Program-made: the position numbers and the translations under genes
The notes under the pieces: model-generated
Told to the model about the DNA's origin: nothing
The model's database searches: none
What the model saw: only the letters and a program-made list of their open reading frames with translations
In this document: piece after piece, positions 50,125 to 62,084 of the stretch
Layout: every line of letters begins with the position of its first letter
Position numbering within the stretch: the stretch's first letter is position 1
DNA from: Moringa oleifera
Lineage: Eukaryota; Streptophyta; Magnoliopsida; Brassicales; Moringaceae
DNA: 64,000 nucleotides
Assembly: GCA_021397835.1 (NCBI GenBank)
Contig: JAJFZO010000094.1
Location: 9,400,001-9,464,000 of the forward strand
Reading direction: 5' to 3'

Positions 50125-52160
50125 TTTCAAATTTCCTCACCCAAGGTGGTTTCCTATACTCCTGTCACAACCATGAGAGAAATTAATAAAGGCAACCCAA
50201 TGATTTAGAATAGACTCAAGGAAACAGACATATTAAAAATACATAACTACAGAGAAGGCCTTTAAATATAAAACAAGTACAATACAATAAATGTCCTCCT
50301 AACTAAATTACATTTCTATGTCTAGCAAAAACCATAATCCATAACCAATACTCAGAAGGGAATTACAGCACGTGTGGCAGAGAGCGCTAACATCAACAAG
50401 ACTATGGAAAAGACCTTATAAAAGGCCCAGGAAGTTTCAGTTACATTCTGTTCAGTTGCCAAAAAATGTGTCATCCTATAGTAGAAACCAAAGTTGTTCG
50501 CAAACAAATTTGTAGTGCAATCACAAAAACAATAGTAAGTAAAAGGCCACTATTGACAGGTTCATAAGAAAAACCATTTCGATGAAGAAGAACAAAATGA
50601 GAAACTCTTTGTTTCTGAAATAGAAAGACAAAAAAGAAAATTGGTATTTTCTTACTGAAAGCCTAAAAAAAAAAAAAAGAACTGAAAATCAATGCCTTAA
50701 GTGATCTATCATGCAAAATGTGTGTAGAACATAGAAAACACAAGATTCTCATCCACATTTTGCACACATGATACTTAACGATAAATGAAACAAATATAAA
50801 ACTGCAGCACCTTGCTCTGTTCCATTTGTTAGGACGTACAAGAAAACTATTGAACTTTAGAATTTAGATTTCTTTCCTCCGTTACAATGGCCTTGCCAAA
50901 TTGGACCTAGCAAAATGTTTAGTTTCTACAGGTTAATGGTTTCCTATTAAACAAAAATTCTGATCAAGATACCTTAATTTATCATGTTAGCCCAAATTCT
51001 AACCTGATTGAGTAACATTTCTTCACTTCTATATTATGAGTAACAAAAAATAAGGAATTAAACTAATTTTTCTCACGTCATTATGAATTATCGATCAAAA
51101 TGATAACGGTTTTCTCTCTCCTGGTTTCCAAAGTAACTCACATATGAACTTCAACATCTCAATCACTCCCTTTCCAGCAATTTATTGAAGTTCCCTATAG
51201 ATAGGACAGCTTGAACCCAATCTCGCTAACCTATACATATTTTTAAACTATCTTGGACATCCAACACTTGGCTTTGCTCTGGCTCTCTTAGGTGAAGAAA
51301 AAATTTCTATCAAGCTCAACTTGGTAAGTCTGCATCATTAATAACAACTGACTCAACAAAGTCAATCTCTTAGTTCCTAAGTCCCATACAATAAAAGACC
51401 AAAAATTTTCTCCTTTCCCATGCCCGCTGGGTAAAATAAACAAGGAATTTAAGACCATATTCAAAAGGGGACAAAAGTTATTTTAAATTTCCTTCATTCC
51501 AATAGCAGAGGCCTACTAATATCACCCTTTCTTTACGAAGGAACTGCTTCTCCATGGTTCATCAGGCTCCGGCATCTAATCCTTGTAGTTCAACATCAAA
51601 TCCAACAACAAATCTTCTCTTACACCCTTTCATATGAACCAAACTGTGAATAACAAAAGTACCAAACTTCCGTCAATTTCCAGATTTCATGATTCGAAAA
51701 GCCTAATTCCTTCAAAATCCCATCAACTACTCTTCAAAAACATAAAGCACCTACAACATGATTCCACCAAACAAAAAGAACAACCAACTGATGGTAGAAA
51801 TAGAAAGAAAAAAGACCAAAAGCTAAAAGCAAAAGAGAGTGAATGAAACCCAGTTCTTGAAACCCTAAAAATCACCACCACCAAGTCATGCAATTTTAAT
51901 TAGTTGCATAACCAAAAAAAAAAAAAAAAACTAGAAGCTAAGATAACCAATAAAAAATCAGAGAGTAAAGCAGTTAGGACACTCACTGGTCCGAAGAGAG
52001 TGAAAACGAAAGAAAACAAAAACCCTAGAATTTTGGGGGTTCCTCTTTTTGGGCTTGCGTTATCTGAGGGAGGAATGAAAAGAAAAAGAGGGTCAATCTA
52101 GTTTCTCTCTGTAATCCTCAGGTGACCATGACTATGAACAGTACGAGAGAGGAACCATCC
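50125..52160 (-). promoter_or_regulatory. NF-YA 5' leader with probable leader intron
   Basis: No separate gene is seen. On the minus strand a first non-coding exon at about 52,135-51,988 would end at a CCA|GTGAGT donor, and the leader intron would end at GTGACAG near 50,162. The short frames on the plus strand (51634-51846, 51904-52101) are low-complexity lysine-rich shadows. Confidence 0.5.
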
Positions 52161-52168
52161 TACTTATA
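52161..52168 (-). promoter_or_regulatory. NF-YA TATA box
   Basis: TATAAGTA on the minus strand, about 30 bases upstream of the presumed first non-coding exon. A three-codon upstream ORF (ATG at 52129, stop at 52118-52120) would lie close to the cap site if transcription starts here. Confidence 0.5.
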
Positions 52169-53455
52169 ACTCCCCCAGCACGGGTGTGATAACGCTACCC
52201 TGTGTTGCATCCACCGGATAAGCAATAAGGCCACGACTTACACTTAGAGCTTGAGACGCGGCTGCTCCCCTTAAGCCCTTGCAATTTCTGAGTTGTGTTG
52301 ACTTACTAAACTCTGCTTTGACTCAATAACTCGTGGAAAGCAAATGCTTGAATTATTAATTTAAAGAAAGTACTTAAAAAGCAGGTGGCCGGTAATAAAG
52401 TGAGGTGCATGGAACCATCAGAAGTTCTGTACGGTGACGATATCACAGTTTCAGGGCCCACGTGACACGCACTTGCCGGGCAAAATACGGGAAATGCGTG
52501 GCGCGAATGTGGGGCCCACGCTAATTTAACCTCGCATGTCAGTGACAAGAAGGAACAGAGTGCCACGTGGTGGTTCCATGTTTAACTGAGAAAATATTTT
52601 CTTTTAATTTTAATTTTTGTTTTGTTATTTTCACAAATACGAAATGTAGGGGTGATGAAATCGACTCCACTCGTTTCATCAAGAAAAAAAGAAGTGTGTT
52701 GTGAGCTTATGCATAAACTGATTACTGCTATTTTATTAAAATTCACATTTTTTTAGGGCGGAATAAATTTCATAGGATCAAGCCCGGCCCTGTAACTGAG
52801 GGCTTTGCGGGGCCCAATACGATTGAGCTTGCTGGTTCGTGTCAAATCTGGGCCCAAAACTCCTTCAAATTAAATATAACTTGACCCGGCCCATATCAAA
52901 GCCCTTTTGCCTACGAAGACTGAAGGATTCTACCCCACGTTAAATATGGGCCGGACACAGAAAACCTGTTATGCTGGATTAAGTGTGGGTCGGGCCCATA
53001 TCAAATCTAATCCTCACCATACCTGGAACGAGCCCAAAAAAAGATTTATCTTAGTTAGAATCACGCCTGGTCCGGCCCATTTGAAACTCATGGGCTGAGG
53101 AGGGCCAATGAAAACCAGTTCATTTTGGTTTAGAAATTAAAAATATTCAATTTTATGAATATTCAATGTTTCATTAATTTGTCTAAATTGTGTTGAAATA
53201 TATCAATAATATAAAATGAATGGTTAAAATTTTATACTTTTTTATTATTAATATGATAAATTACGAAAAAAAAATTATTTTTTAAGAGATTAACACAAGT
53301 TTTAAATGAATAAAAGATGTCTGTGTATTTAGTTATTAGTAGATAAATTTCTAAGCAAAGAAAAGAAAGAAAAGTAAAGAGGTTGCTTTAGATTTGAGAG
53401 AGGGATGGAGTGTGTGATTGTCGGGTAAATTGGTGCTTTGTGTATACAGAAGAAA
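52169..53455. other. Intergenic DNA right of NF-YA
   Basis: Proximal part is the NF-YA promoter with GGGCCCAC and CACGTG motifs (52,456-52,462; 52,564-52,569). From 52,780 to 53,110 the sequence holds many GGCCC-type motifs (GGGCCCA, CGGCCCA, TCGGGCCC) and no coding signal. The rest is AT-rich. Confidence 0.4.
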
Positions 53456-55234
53456 TTTGTTCAAAGATTAGGATAAAGGGTATGTGTGGACCAAAGCTAA
53501 CACACAGACATACACAGACACTTGCGATCTTAAAAGCTGACACTAATTTTATGGTTGATTAGCAAAGGATAAGAAAACCTAATGTAGAACATATTTAGCT
53601 AAGCTTTAGTCCTTAGCTTCCTTTAACGTGCTATACAAAGGAGAGAAAGGCAAAGAAGAAAAGAAGAAAATAAAAGAAGTCATCTTCTTTCTTCTGTAAA
53701 TTAATGGAGAGAAAAGGGAACGGCACCATCAGCTTATGTGAAAGAAGTATATGCTCGGTAGCTTTGAACGTAGGTGTCCTCAAAGTGCTACTTTGGGTAT
53801 CTCGACATCTTTTGATCAATCCAATGGAAAGCGTAAAATGCTTGCTGAGTGACAAATTAGGTCTTTTCGCTAATGTTCTTTATGAATATCTCCCTTGCTC
53901 TATAGCTTTCTTTCTTGATTTCTCCAACTCTTGGAATCAAAATATGAAGTGTTTGTTTGATGGGAAAACCAGTTGTTACAAGGAAGATCAAGAGAAGCTT
54001 AATTGGGTGTTTCTTCACTCTTGTTTAACCCATTTTAATCAATGAATATGGCATTTGAATGTAATGAGGAATCTTTCAGCTGTTGAAGAGATATATTGAT
54101 GAGTCCAGGCCATGCAAAATTTGTTGAAAGATAAGAATAAATTAAATTAAAGGGGGTCGGGTGTGGACCAAAGGTGGCAAACGTTTTATGATCTAAAGCT
54201 CAGCCTTTGGTTTTGATCCATGTGAAAAGAAGAATATGCAACAGGGAATGTTCAGGTATATAGCTATACCACTTTGAATGTGTTGCAAAGCAGACAACAA
54301 ATTAAAAGAGAATATGAAGGAAACAAAAGAAGAAAGAAGTTGGCTTTCCTTAGCTTTGCATATGAGCTAGCTGTAGTATTTTAGTTATGAGTATCAGCGA
54401 TGCTCTTTTCCCTTCACGAATCGATTGAAATATATGCCTCATATGATGATCACTTTGGAGATCGTGGTGGAGGAAATACTAGCTCGTTCAAAATAAAGGC
54501 TTCTTTGTATACTAAAGGTGAGGATTCTCTTCTGAACATGATTGGGAAATTAAAGATACACATTATAATGGATAATGGGTGCACGTTTTAGCATCTTCTT
54601 TTTTGCATGCAATATTATACAAAGAGGAGCAAAGCGAAGGGCAAAGAAGAAGCAGAACAAAAGCAGTCATCACGTACCTTTATTTTCTCACTAATAATGG
54701 AGGGAAAGGGGAATAGAACACCACCAATAATTGTATACGTACACTGGTAAGCTTTGTACATGTGACTTGTTGGTTATCGGTAGATTAATATGTATATATA
54801 CAGTGTGCTTGATCTGCCATACCTAAGAACCTTCTGATATGATCAACCCAAGAGGATGAAGACAATATGTTTTAATTTCTCTATAACAAAATTAAGTACT
54901 TTTTTGAATCGGCCTTTCATAAGGGAATATGTCAATAAGTATAAAAGGAAGTGAGGAGAAATTGTTAAATTATATAAATTAACCTTGTTCTGCTCACTTT
55001 GGCATATTATACATGAAGAAAAAGAAGCTTTGTATATATGGAAAGAGCTAGTATATTCATCTCATGTTAATGTCTCACCTATGATATATAATAATGAACA
55101 GAGACTTTTCTGAATACTTGTACAAGCTAGCCTGCCACTACGACATCAGTGTTTAATCTTCTAGCATTAATTAAGACCGATTGAAGGGATTTGTCTATTC
55201 AAAGGCCAGAAGTGAATAGCTCTCTCCCTCTGAT

Positions 55235-55290
<56 letters not shown>

Positions 55291-55700
55291 CAATCTTTAA
55301 TCTAAAATGATCAAAAGTAAGCAGGCTGAATCTTGTGATACTGTTAATTATTAGGACTATCTCAATATTCTGCACAGTAATGAAAAAAACTTCTACTTTA
55401 GGCATGCACACACATTAATTTGTTCAAAGAATGGAATAAATTAAAGGGTTGTCAGTGGACCAAAGCTAAGACACAAAAATTTACGATCTAAATTGCTCGC
55501 TCTTGATTTTTCATCAACCCGTAAAAACATACATACATGTGTTAGAGAATGCATGGTTTAGCACTTTCTTTTGATGTGCTGGCTAGTACTAAGAGAATGA
55601 GAGAAGAAATTAAAGGGACTAACAGCTAAGGAAAAGAAGAAAGAGGTTCCTTTCCCTTTGTTCCCCTCTTCCAAAAGAGAAAGTATATACTCATTCATCA
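53456..55700. repeat. Cluster of recurring diverged modules, non-coding
   Basis: The phrase TTCAAAGA..GGATAAA..AAAGGG..GTGGACCAAAGCTAA recurs near 53,460, 54,121 and 55,420. A second module, CTATACAAAGGAG..AAAGGCAAAGAAGAA..AATGGAGAGAAAAGGG, is seen near 53,628 and 54,612. Spacing is irregular (660-1,300 bases). One ORF of 113 codons (53704-54045) overlaps the first copy of the second module; it has an ATG start but no recognised motif and is not conserved in the other copy, so I do not call it a gene. Confidence 0.45.
55242..55287. repeat. (TA)n microsatellite
   Basis: Twenty-three uninterrupted TA units. Such AT-only tracts are likely to vary in length between individuals. Confidence 0.97.
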
Positions 55701-58700
55701 GCTTTACCCATAAGTTGAAATCTTGTTTGTAAGCAGTTTTCTGCATCTGTTTCTTAATTGGGTAAAGGCTAAATGGATAGATTCATCTATACTTCTTTAG
55801 TTAATTTCTGCCCTTTTGCTTCTTGCTCAACATCAATAAACATGATTAGCCCATATCACAAGTGGACAAACAGCTTTATTCTTTGCAGGAAGAGCAGGCA
55901 TCACAAGTTCTAACTTGCACTAATTCAGCACCCATTTTCATCAATTTTAAAAATATTACCTGCTTTGTTTAATTCTAAGTGTTTTCGGGTGATCTCTTGC
56001 TTTGTGAAATGATTTACAATTATAAACTAAGCCTGCTGGGTCTTCTAAAAGCTTATTAAATTCAATGTAATGGATGATCATATGATCACTAGGTAGGATT
56101 TAATAATAATATGCCCACTTGAATGATATAAAGTGTATTAAAGTGCAAAGATTCAATATTCCTTCGGCAGTCTAAAGTGCCATGAACATAACTTTTGTGA
56201 TTTATAAATATATATAACCGGTTATGGGCAAAACTCAGACCCACCTATCTTGCTTTTCTTGTAATGGCCAAATCAAAAGCTGGACAGAGAAAAATTTTCC
56301 AGGAAAATTATTGCCAGTTTGGTCCCATCCTCATACTAATAATTGACCTGCAAAATATAACAAGAAGAAGTGATGAGAGTGCACTGAACTAGATGTTAAG
56401 AATAAAATCTTCTTTACTACAAGAACGCAGCGCAAGGTACTGATCATAAAAGTTTTCTATAAATTATTGAAACTTCTTACCATGTAAGTTAATTTAGAAG
56501 TAATTTACATGCTCAGGAACAAGCTGATCAGTTAATCCCCGACAGAATATCCTTTACGCGCAACATTAATTACGAAGGAAAAAAGAAAGAAAAAAGAAAA
56601 AATCTTTCAAGATGACGAGCTTTTAATCCATGTCAAGTAGAAAAGAGAAACCCTAACCCCAATTAATCCGCAAACATTTAATCTCTTCAAACATATTCGT
56701 CTTCCACAATCTTTCTTTTAGGCCTCTCATGTAAACGACAGCATATATATGTGCCAGATTACTCTTCGTATGTCCTTAATTAGAAGATGATAGCTAGCTA
56801 GTGATTTCCTGGGGTCACTTTGTAAACTATAAATGCATGTGTTAGAGATTTGCATTAAAAATTGTTATATGATAATTCCTTGGAATCCCACCTTAGGATG
56901 ACATCTATATACAAGACAAGGCAGTCTTCGATAATGTTAAGTTGTTTGCTGAAATCAAAATTGCTCCTCGCAGTTCTTCGAGGAATGTTGACAGCACGAA
57001 TATCAAGTTTATATCTTAGGATAGAAAAGGCAAAAATATGGTAAAGGAACCAAAAAAAAGATAAAGGATGTGGATTATGCATGCCTTTTGATCTTCCTTT
57101 CTTTCTTTTCAAACCTATCATGCAAAATTTGTCTATTTTTCTTTGCATTATCTTCATCAACTCACAGAAATATTATTACCCATTGATCTTAATTAAAAGA
57201 GTGAAGTCTTTAGCTTAATTTCACATAATTAATTCAAAAATTATTCCAATAAAAAACATAAAATGGAGATAGCGTTTCCTGTCATCAAATCATTTATAAT
57301 AAACATTTCAACTAAGCTTTCTAATGTCAGCATTTTGTCTCATAATTTACTAGAAAAATGCTGAGAAATGAGCATCTCGATGCTTGTGATCTCGTCGTTT
57401 TGCGAGTGAATCAGCCTCTTAGTTAGCAAAAGGTAAGGCATCAAAATAAATGCCCACTTACAGAGGTGCCTTTAAGCTCGAAAGCCCAACAACAAGTATT
57501 TTTCTAAAGCTCGGCCCACCGCCCGTCCACCAACTTCTGTAGCCCTAACTATCAACACTCTCTCTTTTTACCCAAAAGCCTAGGATTCCTCTTCGTTTAC
57601 TGCTTTTACCTAACACACCCAATACCCACTAAGGTTCCAAAATTTAATTAATTTAATTACTTAATTTAATCCACCGAATAGATTGGACTTTGTTAATTTT
57701 TCTACGCGGATTAATCCTAAGAGCGTTTGTCCACTCGATTAACTACATAATCATAGTCGGTCCATAATTAAACTTTAAGTTTATGCCCTTCAATGTCAAA
57801 TCATCTTCCTTAATTAACCTTAAACTCATAATTAAGTATATTTATTATATCAACAAAACCTTATTGGATAATCTATTCAATAACATAATATAAAATAAAA
57901 TTAAAAATTAAGGTTAATTACAAAACCAATAAGGTGCACATTTTGCTCACTTTATTAAATTAAAATCTACCAAAAAATAAATTTTAGGTCTATATTTTAT
58001 TTGATTTTCAATCGTTTGATTTCATTTATGCACACGCATTATTTTAATTACATCTTAGTCTAAATAGTTTGAAAATAAAATTATAGGGTATATCATCTTG
58101 AACTATAATTAATAATACATAAGCAAGCTTATAGATTTTTATATCTCTCAACAATTTGTACCTTACAAAAAATAATTTAAAATATAAAATAATGCAATAC
58201 TTATTCGAGACAGCGAAAATAACGTAATTTTTTATTTTTACATATTAAAATAGAAATTAAGATGAGAACTAAAAATATTTAAGCAAATTAATTTAAATTT
58301 CATATATATATTTACTGTGGGTGTAATTAGTTTGACTTGAAAATCAAAAGAAGTTATTAGTGTTGGGTGTGAAAGGGGTGGGGCAACCTCGGATTCTAGA
58401 AAAGTTAGTAATGTTGACAGTAAATCAATTACTTTAATAATCAAACTAAAGTTAAGATAATTAGAATTAAAAAAGGTAACTCTGCTTACTTTAGGATATG
58501 CACCTAATTACATCAATCCATATGCATTCATTTTAATTAAAATTAAAAAGGAAGCCAATTCACTTCATCTTATAATCATTCCTCATTCCAAGGTAACCTT
58601 GCATGTTCACAAGAAAGTTGTGGCATGTTCACATTATATAAATATTAATTTTTACTTTATTATTTTTTAATTTTTTAGTTAATGTACGCACGGACAACAC

Positions 58701-59227
58701 TTTTTTTTTTTAATTAATTCACTTTATAAAAAAATTATAAAAATTATTTCACGGATTAACTTGAATCTATTTCATCTCGAATTGCCCGCTAAAAAAAATT
58801 ATACTTACAATATTATCCATAATCAAATTTTTTAAGTCGGTCCAAAAATGTTTTTGAAATTATGAATTTCAATAATACAAAAGATTCAAAAAATAATAAT
58901 AGAAGAGACAAAAGAGGAAGGGATCATGTGGAGCATAGGGTATTATTAATTACATGTCATAGCTGCAATAATGCTATGATTAATTAATTATATATATATA
59001 TATATAGATAGATTTAATTTGGTCATAATTTCGTCTCTATTCGTTGAATACTTATCTTCATATATGAAATGGGGTGCACCCATATGCCACTACTATGTGT
59101 ATCTATGCAAGATTTTTACCCTTTTAATTGTTTTTTTCTTAAATACATACAATTAATTTTTGGATTCTTTTTCAATGTTTTAATTTAAATTTGCACATAT
59201 AAAATTTATAAAACGGTAATTAGTCAC
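55701..59227. other. AT-rich intergenic DNA
   Basis: No gene is seen. A promoter-like patch at about 57,475-57,600 carries AGCCCAAC, CGGCCCACC and AGCCCTAAC, but no gene follows on either side. A perfect 14-base palindrome lies at 56,075-56,088, and a TA-rich microsatellite at about 58,987-59,007. Confidence 0.5.
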
Positions 59228-59300
59228 TATACGTATATATAGAAATAGTTGCCTGAGGAAGAAAGAACAGTAAGAATTGCAGGAACCCTAATGATAAATG

Positions 59301-59405
59301 ATGAAGATGGTGATGGGGAAGAAGGAAGGGGCCACAGGGTTGACGGATGAGGAGGTTTATGCAGTAAAGAGGGCTGCCATGAGAGAAGAGGTATCTCATG
59401 ATTGA
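59301..59405 (+). CDS. Possible small protein or exon, 34 codons
   Basis: ATG 59301 opens a 34-codon frame ending in TGA (59403-59405). Its product starts MKMVMGKKEGATG, then has an amphipathic, charged segment LTDEEVYAVKRAAMREE and ends VSHD. Base composition is far less AT-rich than the neighbourhood. A TATA-like TATATATAG lies at about 59,234-59,242, some 60 bases upstream, which fits a short transcript. The sequence GAAGAG|GTATCT near the end could also be a splice donor, making this the first exon of a longer gene; I found no second exon. Three in-frame ATGs occur within the first five codons. I do not recognise a family. Confidence 0.4.
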   Translation: MKMVMGKKEGATGLTDEEVYAVKRAAMREEVSHD

Positions 59406-61676
59406 AGGAAGGGAACATCTTCACATATTCCTTGTGATGAATTTATGCCTAAGAGACTTTGAAAGCTGATTAAATTAAATTACTCTAGCTTCATTGTTTT
59501 TTTACCAAACACATGCTTCCTCATTTCCTTTTTTTTTTTTGGCTATCTCCTTGATCTTTAATTCATACACTTATCTTATTAATCAAATTTTTAAATTGAA
59601 AAAATAATAAATTGAATCATAATCTATCAATATGAATTAAATTAAACTTTATTAAAAAATTTAAAAATTAAATATATTCAAATTAAAGATTTTATGCAAT
59701 GAATTTTGATTTAAAATTTTTAAAGATGCAAAAAAAAAAATCAAATTACCATCATAAAAATTTTTAAAATTTTTTTAGTATTGAAAAAATATATGTATAT
59801 TTTCAAATTTATACTACCAAAACTTTAAAAATTATAAAGATAAATTTAATATAAAAAATTATTTAAATTTAAAAAATGAACTCAAAATAAAGTGAAAAAT
59901 TGATTTGAGATATTTAATTTTAAAACATTTCAATGATAAAAATATTTTTAATTTTTTATTATCATTTGAGTTAGTATAATTATTATCATTTATATTAATA
60001 ATGAAATAAATAAAAAATGATGATTTTAAAACAATCAAAAAAATAATTTTATGATGATTACTTTCTATTTTTTTTAATGATTTTGTGTAATTCTTTTAAC
60101 AATCTTTTATGTGAAATAAAAATCGAAGCAACACAAAGCTATTAAATATATTTTAATTTAATATTTTAAAATAATATTTTTGATAAACTTTATTAATTAA
60201 TATGATATTTATAGATGATGTTCATTTTAAAATTTTAATTATTATAAATTTTTTAGAGCAATATGAAATGCAAAAAGTTTGATTTTACAAGTGATATCAT
60301 ACAAAAAGTTTTCCTTGTGAAATACAATTTTTTTTTAAAAAAAAGTATAGCCATTAAATAAACAAGAAGTTTTATATGAACAAATTCATGGCAATAATTG
60401 TGGCCACTATCATATACAAACAGAAAAAAGTACTTTGAAGCTGTCTTATTATAATGAAGTTTTTTTTTTTATTAATTATGATTCAATAAAGTGTGCATAT
60501 ATAATTGGAAGTATAATTATATACTATGAATTAAGATCAAAAAAATAATTGAATGAAATTATTGGACCGACCTTCAAATTATTAATAAAGGGTAATAAAT
60601 GTATGTAACAAAGTAAAATGGTAAAAAAAAACAAAATGATGAGAAATTTCTTTAGATTCCCTCAAGTGACAATGATGGCAACCCGCACGAGTCTCTTCAT
60701 TGGATTCCCTCGTTGATGCCGGTCTGAGTTCAGACACGCAGACGCCCACAATCTGACGACATGATCTTGGCCCTTTCGTATTATAATATTTGCAAAAAAG
60801 CCAACAACCGCACTGTCACTTTAGAGAAACCTAACCACCCCCTTTTTACCCACTACGGTTTTAGCTGTTTCCACTCTCAAAGTTGCCGGATTTATAGGCA
60901 CGATCCCAAGATGAATGTTATCTGCCAATAGCAAAAACGAAGAGGTGGAGAAATGCCTTTTGTGGAAGAAGGCTTTTTTCCTTTGCACTGGTACAAATGT
61001 TGAAGATCACATCCTTCTTCACATCATAATCTAAATCAGTACCATTTTGTGGGCCCCTTCTTAATTTCACTAATTATGCCATTAATTAAGTCCGTTAAGT
61101 GATCGTCTGCTAATCGGACCAACAATAGTATGCATTATATTAGATTTTCAAAAAATGATTAAAAAATTATTTATTTATTAAATAAAATGATAAAAAAAAA
61201 TGAGAAATTGATCAATGTGAGACATGCATGCACATTTTGTGAGGTTGACTTAGAAAAATAAGGTTGATAAATGTTGAGAAGGATTCACACTCACAAACCT
61301 TGTTGCATTGCCAAACTTAATAGGTCAGTCGTAATACATTTAAAATAAAGTAGGCATTAATTAAGGGCTAAATTTAGTGGGACAAACCCACTAAATTTAG
61401 TGATCACTATACCCTACAAATTAAAAAAAAAAAAAAAAAGGAGCCTTAGAAAGGACGAAGAAGAGAAGAGCTAAAAAGGGCTATTCCTAAATTCACTCTC
61501 ACTGAAAAAATATACCAAATTCTCATCACACTATACTTTTCAATGATCAAATATAAGAACACAAATTACTACAACTAAAAGGGAATCACAAAGATCATCA
61601 CCTTCTTGATTAAGCTATCCATATATATTGATCTTCATATATGTATTATATGATCCTACGATCAGCAGTCCGTTGA
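59406..61676. other. AT-rich intergenic DNA with a GC-richer island
   Basis: No clear gene. An island of ordinary composition at about 60,650-61,080 contains a TATA-like TTTATAGG (60,889-60,896) and a 16-codon ORF at 60,953-61,003 (MPFVEEGFF..). From 61,368 come the hairpin and palindrome listed separately, then an A run at 61,421-61,437. Confidence 0.45.
61368..61409. repeat. Perfect 14-bp stem hairpin plus adjoining palindrome
   Basis: CTAAATTTAGTGGG (61368-61381) and CCCACTAAATTTAG (61387-61400) pair perfectly around the loop ACAAA. TAGTGATCACTA (61398-61409) is a 12-base perfect palindrome overlapping its right end. It lies about 270 bases beyond the stop of the SMR gene and may be a mobile-element remnant or lie in or near the SMR 3' end. 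Confidence 0.85.
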
Positions 61677-62084
61677 TTAAACGGAAATATCCCGGTGGGC
61701 GGAGAAGAAGAAGAGCTCTATATCCGGAGGAGCAAAGAAGGCAATAGGTCTTCTTTTCAACGAGCAATTTGTTACCATTCTTTGCTTCTTCGGAGCCGGT
61801 GGGCATGTAGTGATCTCTGGTATCCGGTATCTTTGAGCTTTGGGTGTGGAGCAGCCGCTTGAAGAAGAAACATCGACGTTCTCGAAATCAATATTGGAAC
61901 CAATTTTCAGCAAGTTTTCTGAAGTGGTGGAAGAAGAGTTGCAAGGCAAATCCTCCGTTACTACTGATGTCTTGGGTTTGAGGAGCTTCTTCTTCTTAAT
62001 ATTGCTGCATTTGGTTCTTCTTGCTTTTGTTGGTTTCTTCGGTTTTCTTTCTTTTGTCGTGCTGCTTCGAAGGGAAGGTGCCAT
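61677..62084 (-). CDS. SMR: SIAMESE-related cyclin-dependent kinase inhibitor
   Basis: A single coding exon of 135 codons. The N-terminus is basic (KERKPKKPTKARRTKC, residues 11-26, with KKKK after it) and may serve nuclear import. The SIM/SMR signature is at about 77-102: GCSTPKAQRYRIPEITTCPP followed by APKKQR. Next come CSLKRRPIAFF and the cyclin-binding-like C-terminal motif PPDIELFFF, ending RDISV. Proteins of this plant-only family bind CDK-cyclin complexes, restrain mitosis and promote endoreduplication, often in response to stress or DNA damage. The lack of a coding intron is normal for the family. A non-coding first exon is probable: donor GCAA|GTAAGT at about 62,589, acceptor TGTCTCAG near 62,185. 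The exact SMR number cannot be set from sequence alone. Confidence 0.93.
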   Translation of the reverse strand: MAPSLRSSTTKERKPKKPTKARRTKCSNIKKKKLLKPKTSVVTEDLPCNSSSTTSENLLKIGSNIDFENVDVSSSSGCSTPKAQRYRIPEITTCPPAPKKQRMVTNCSLKRRPIAFFAPPDIELFFFSAHRDISV

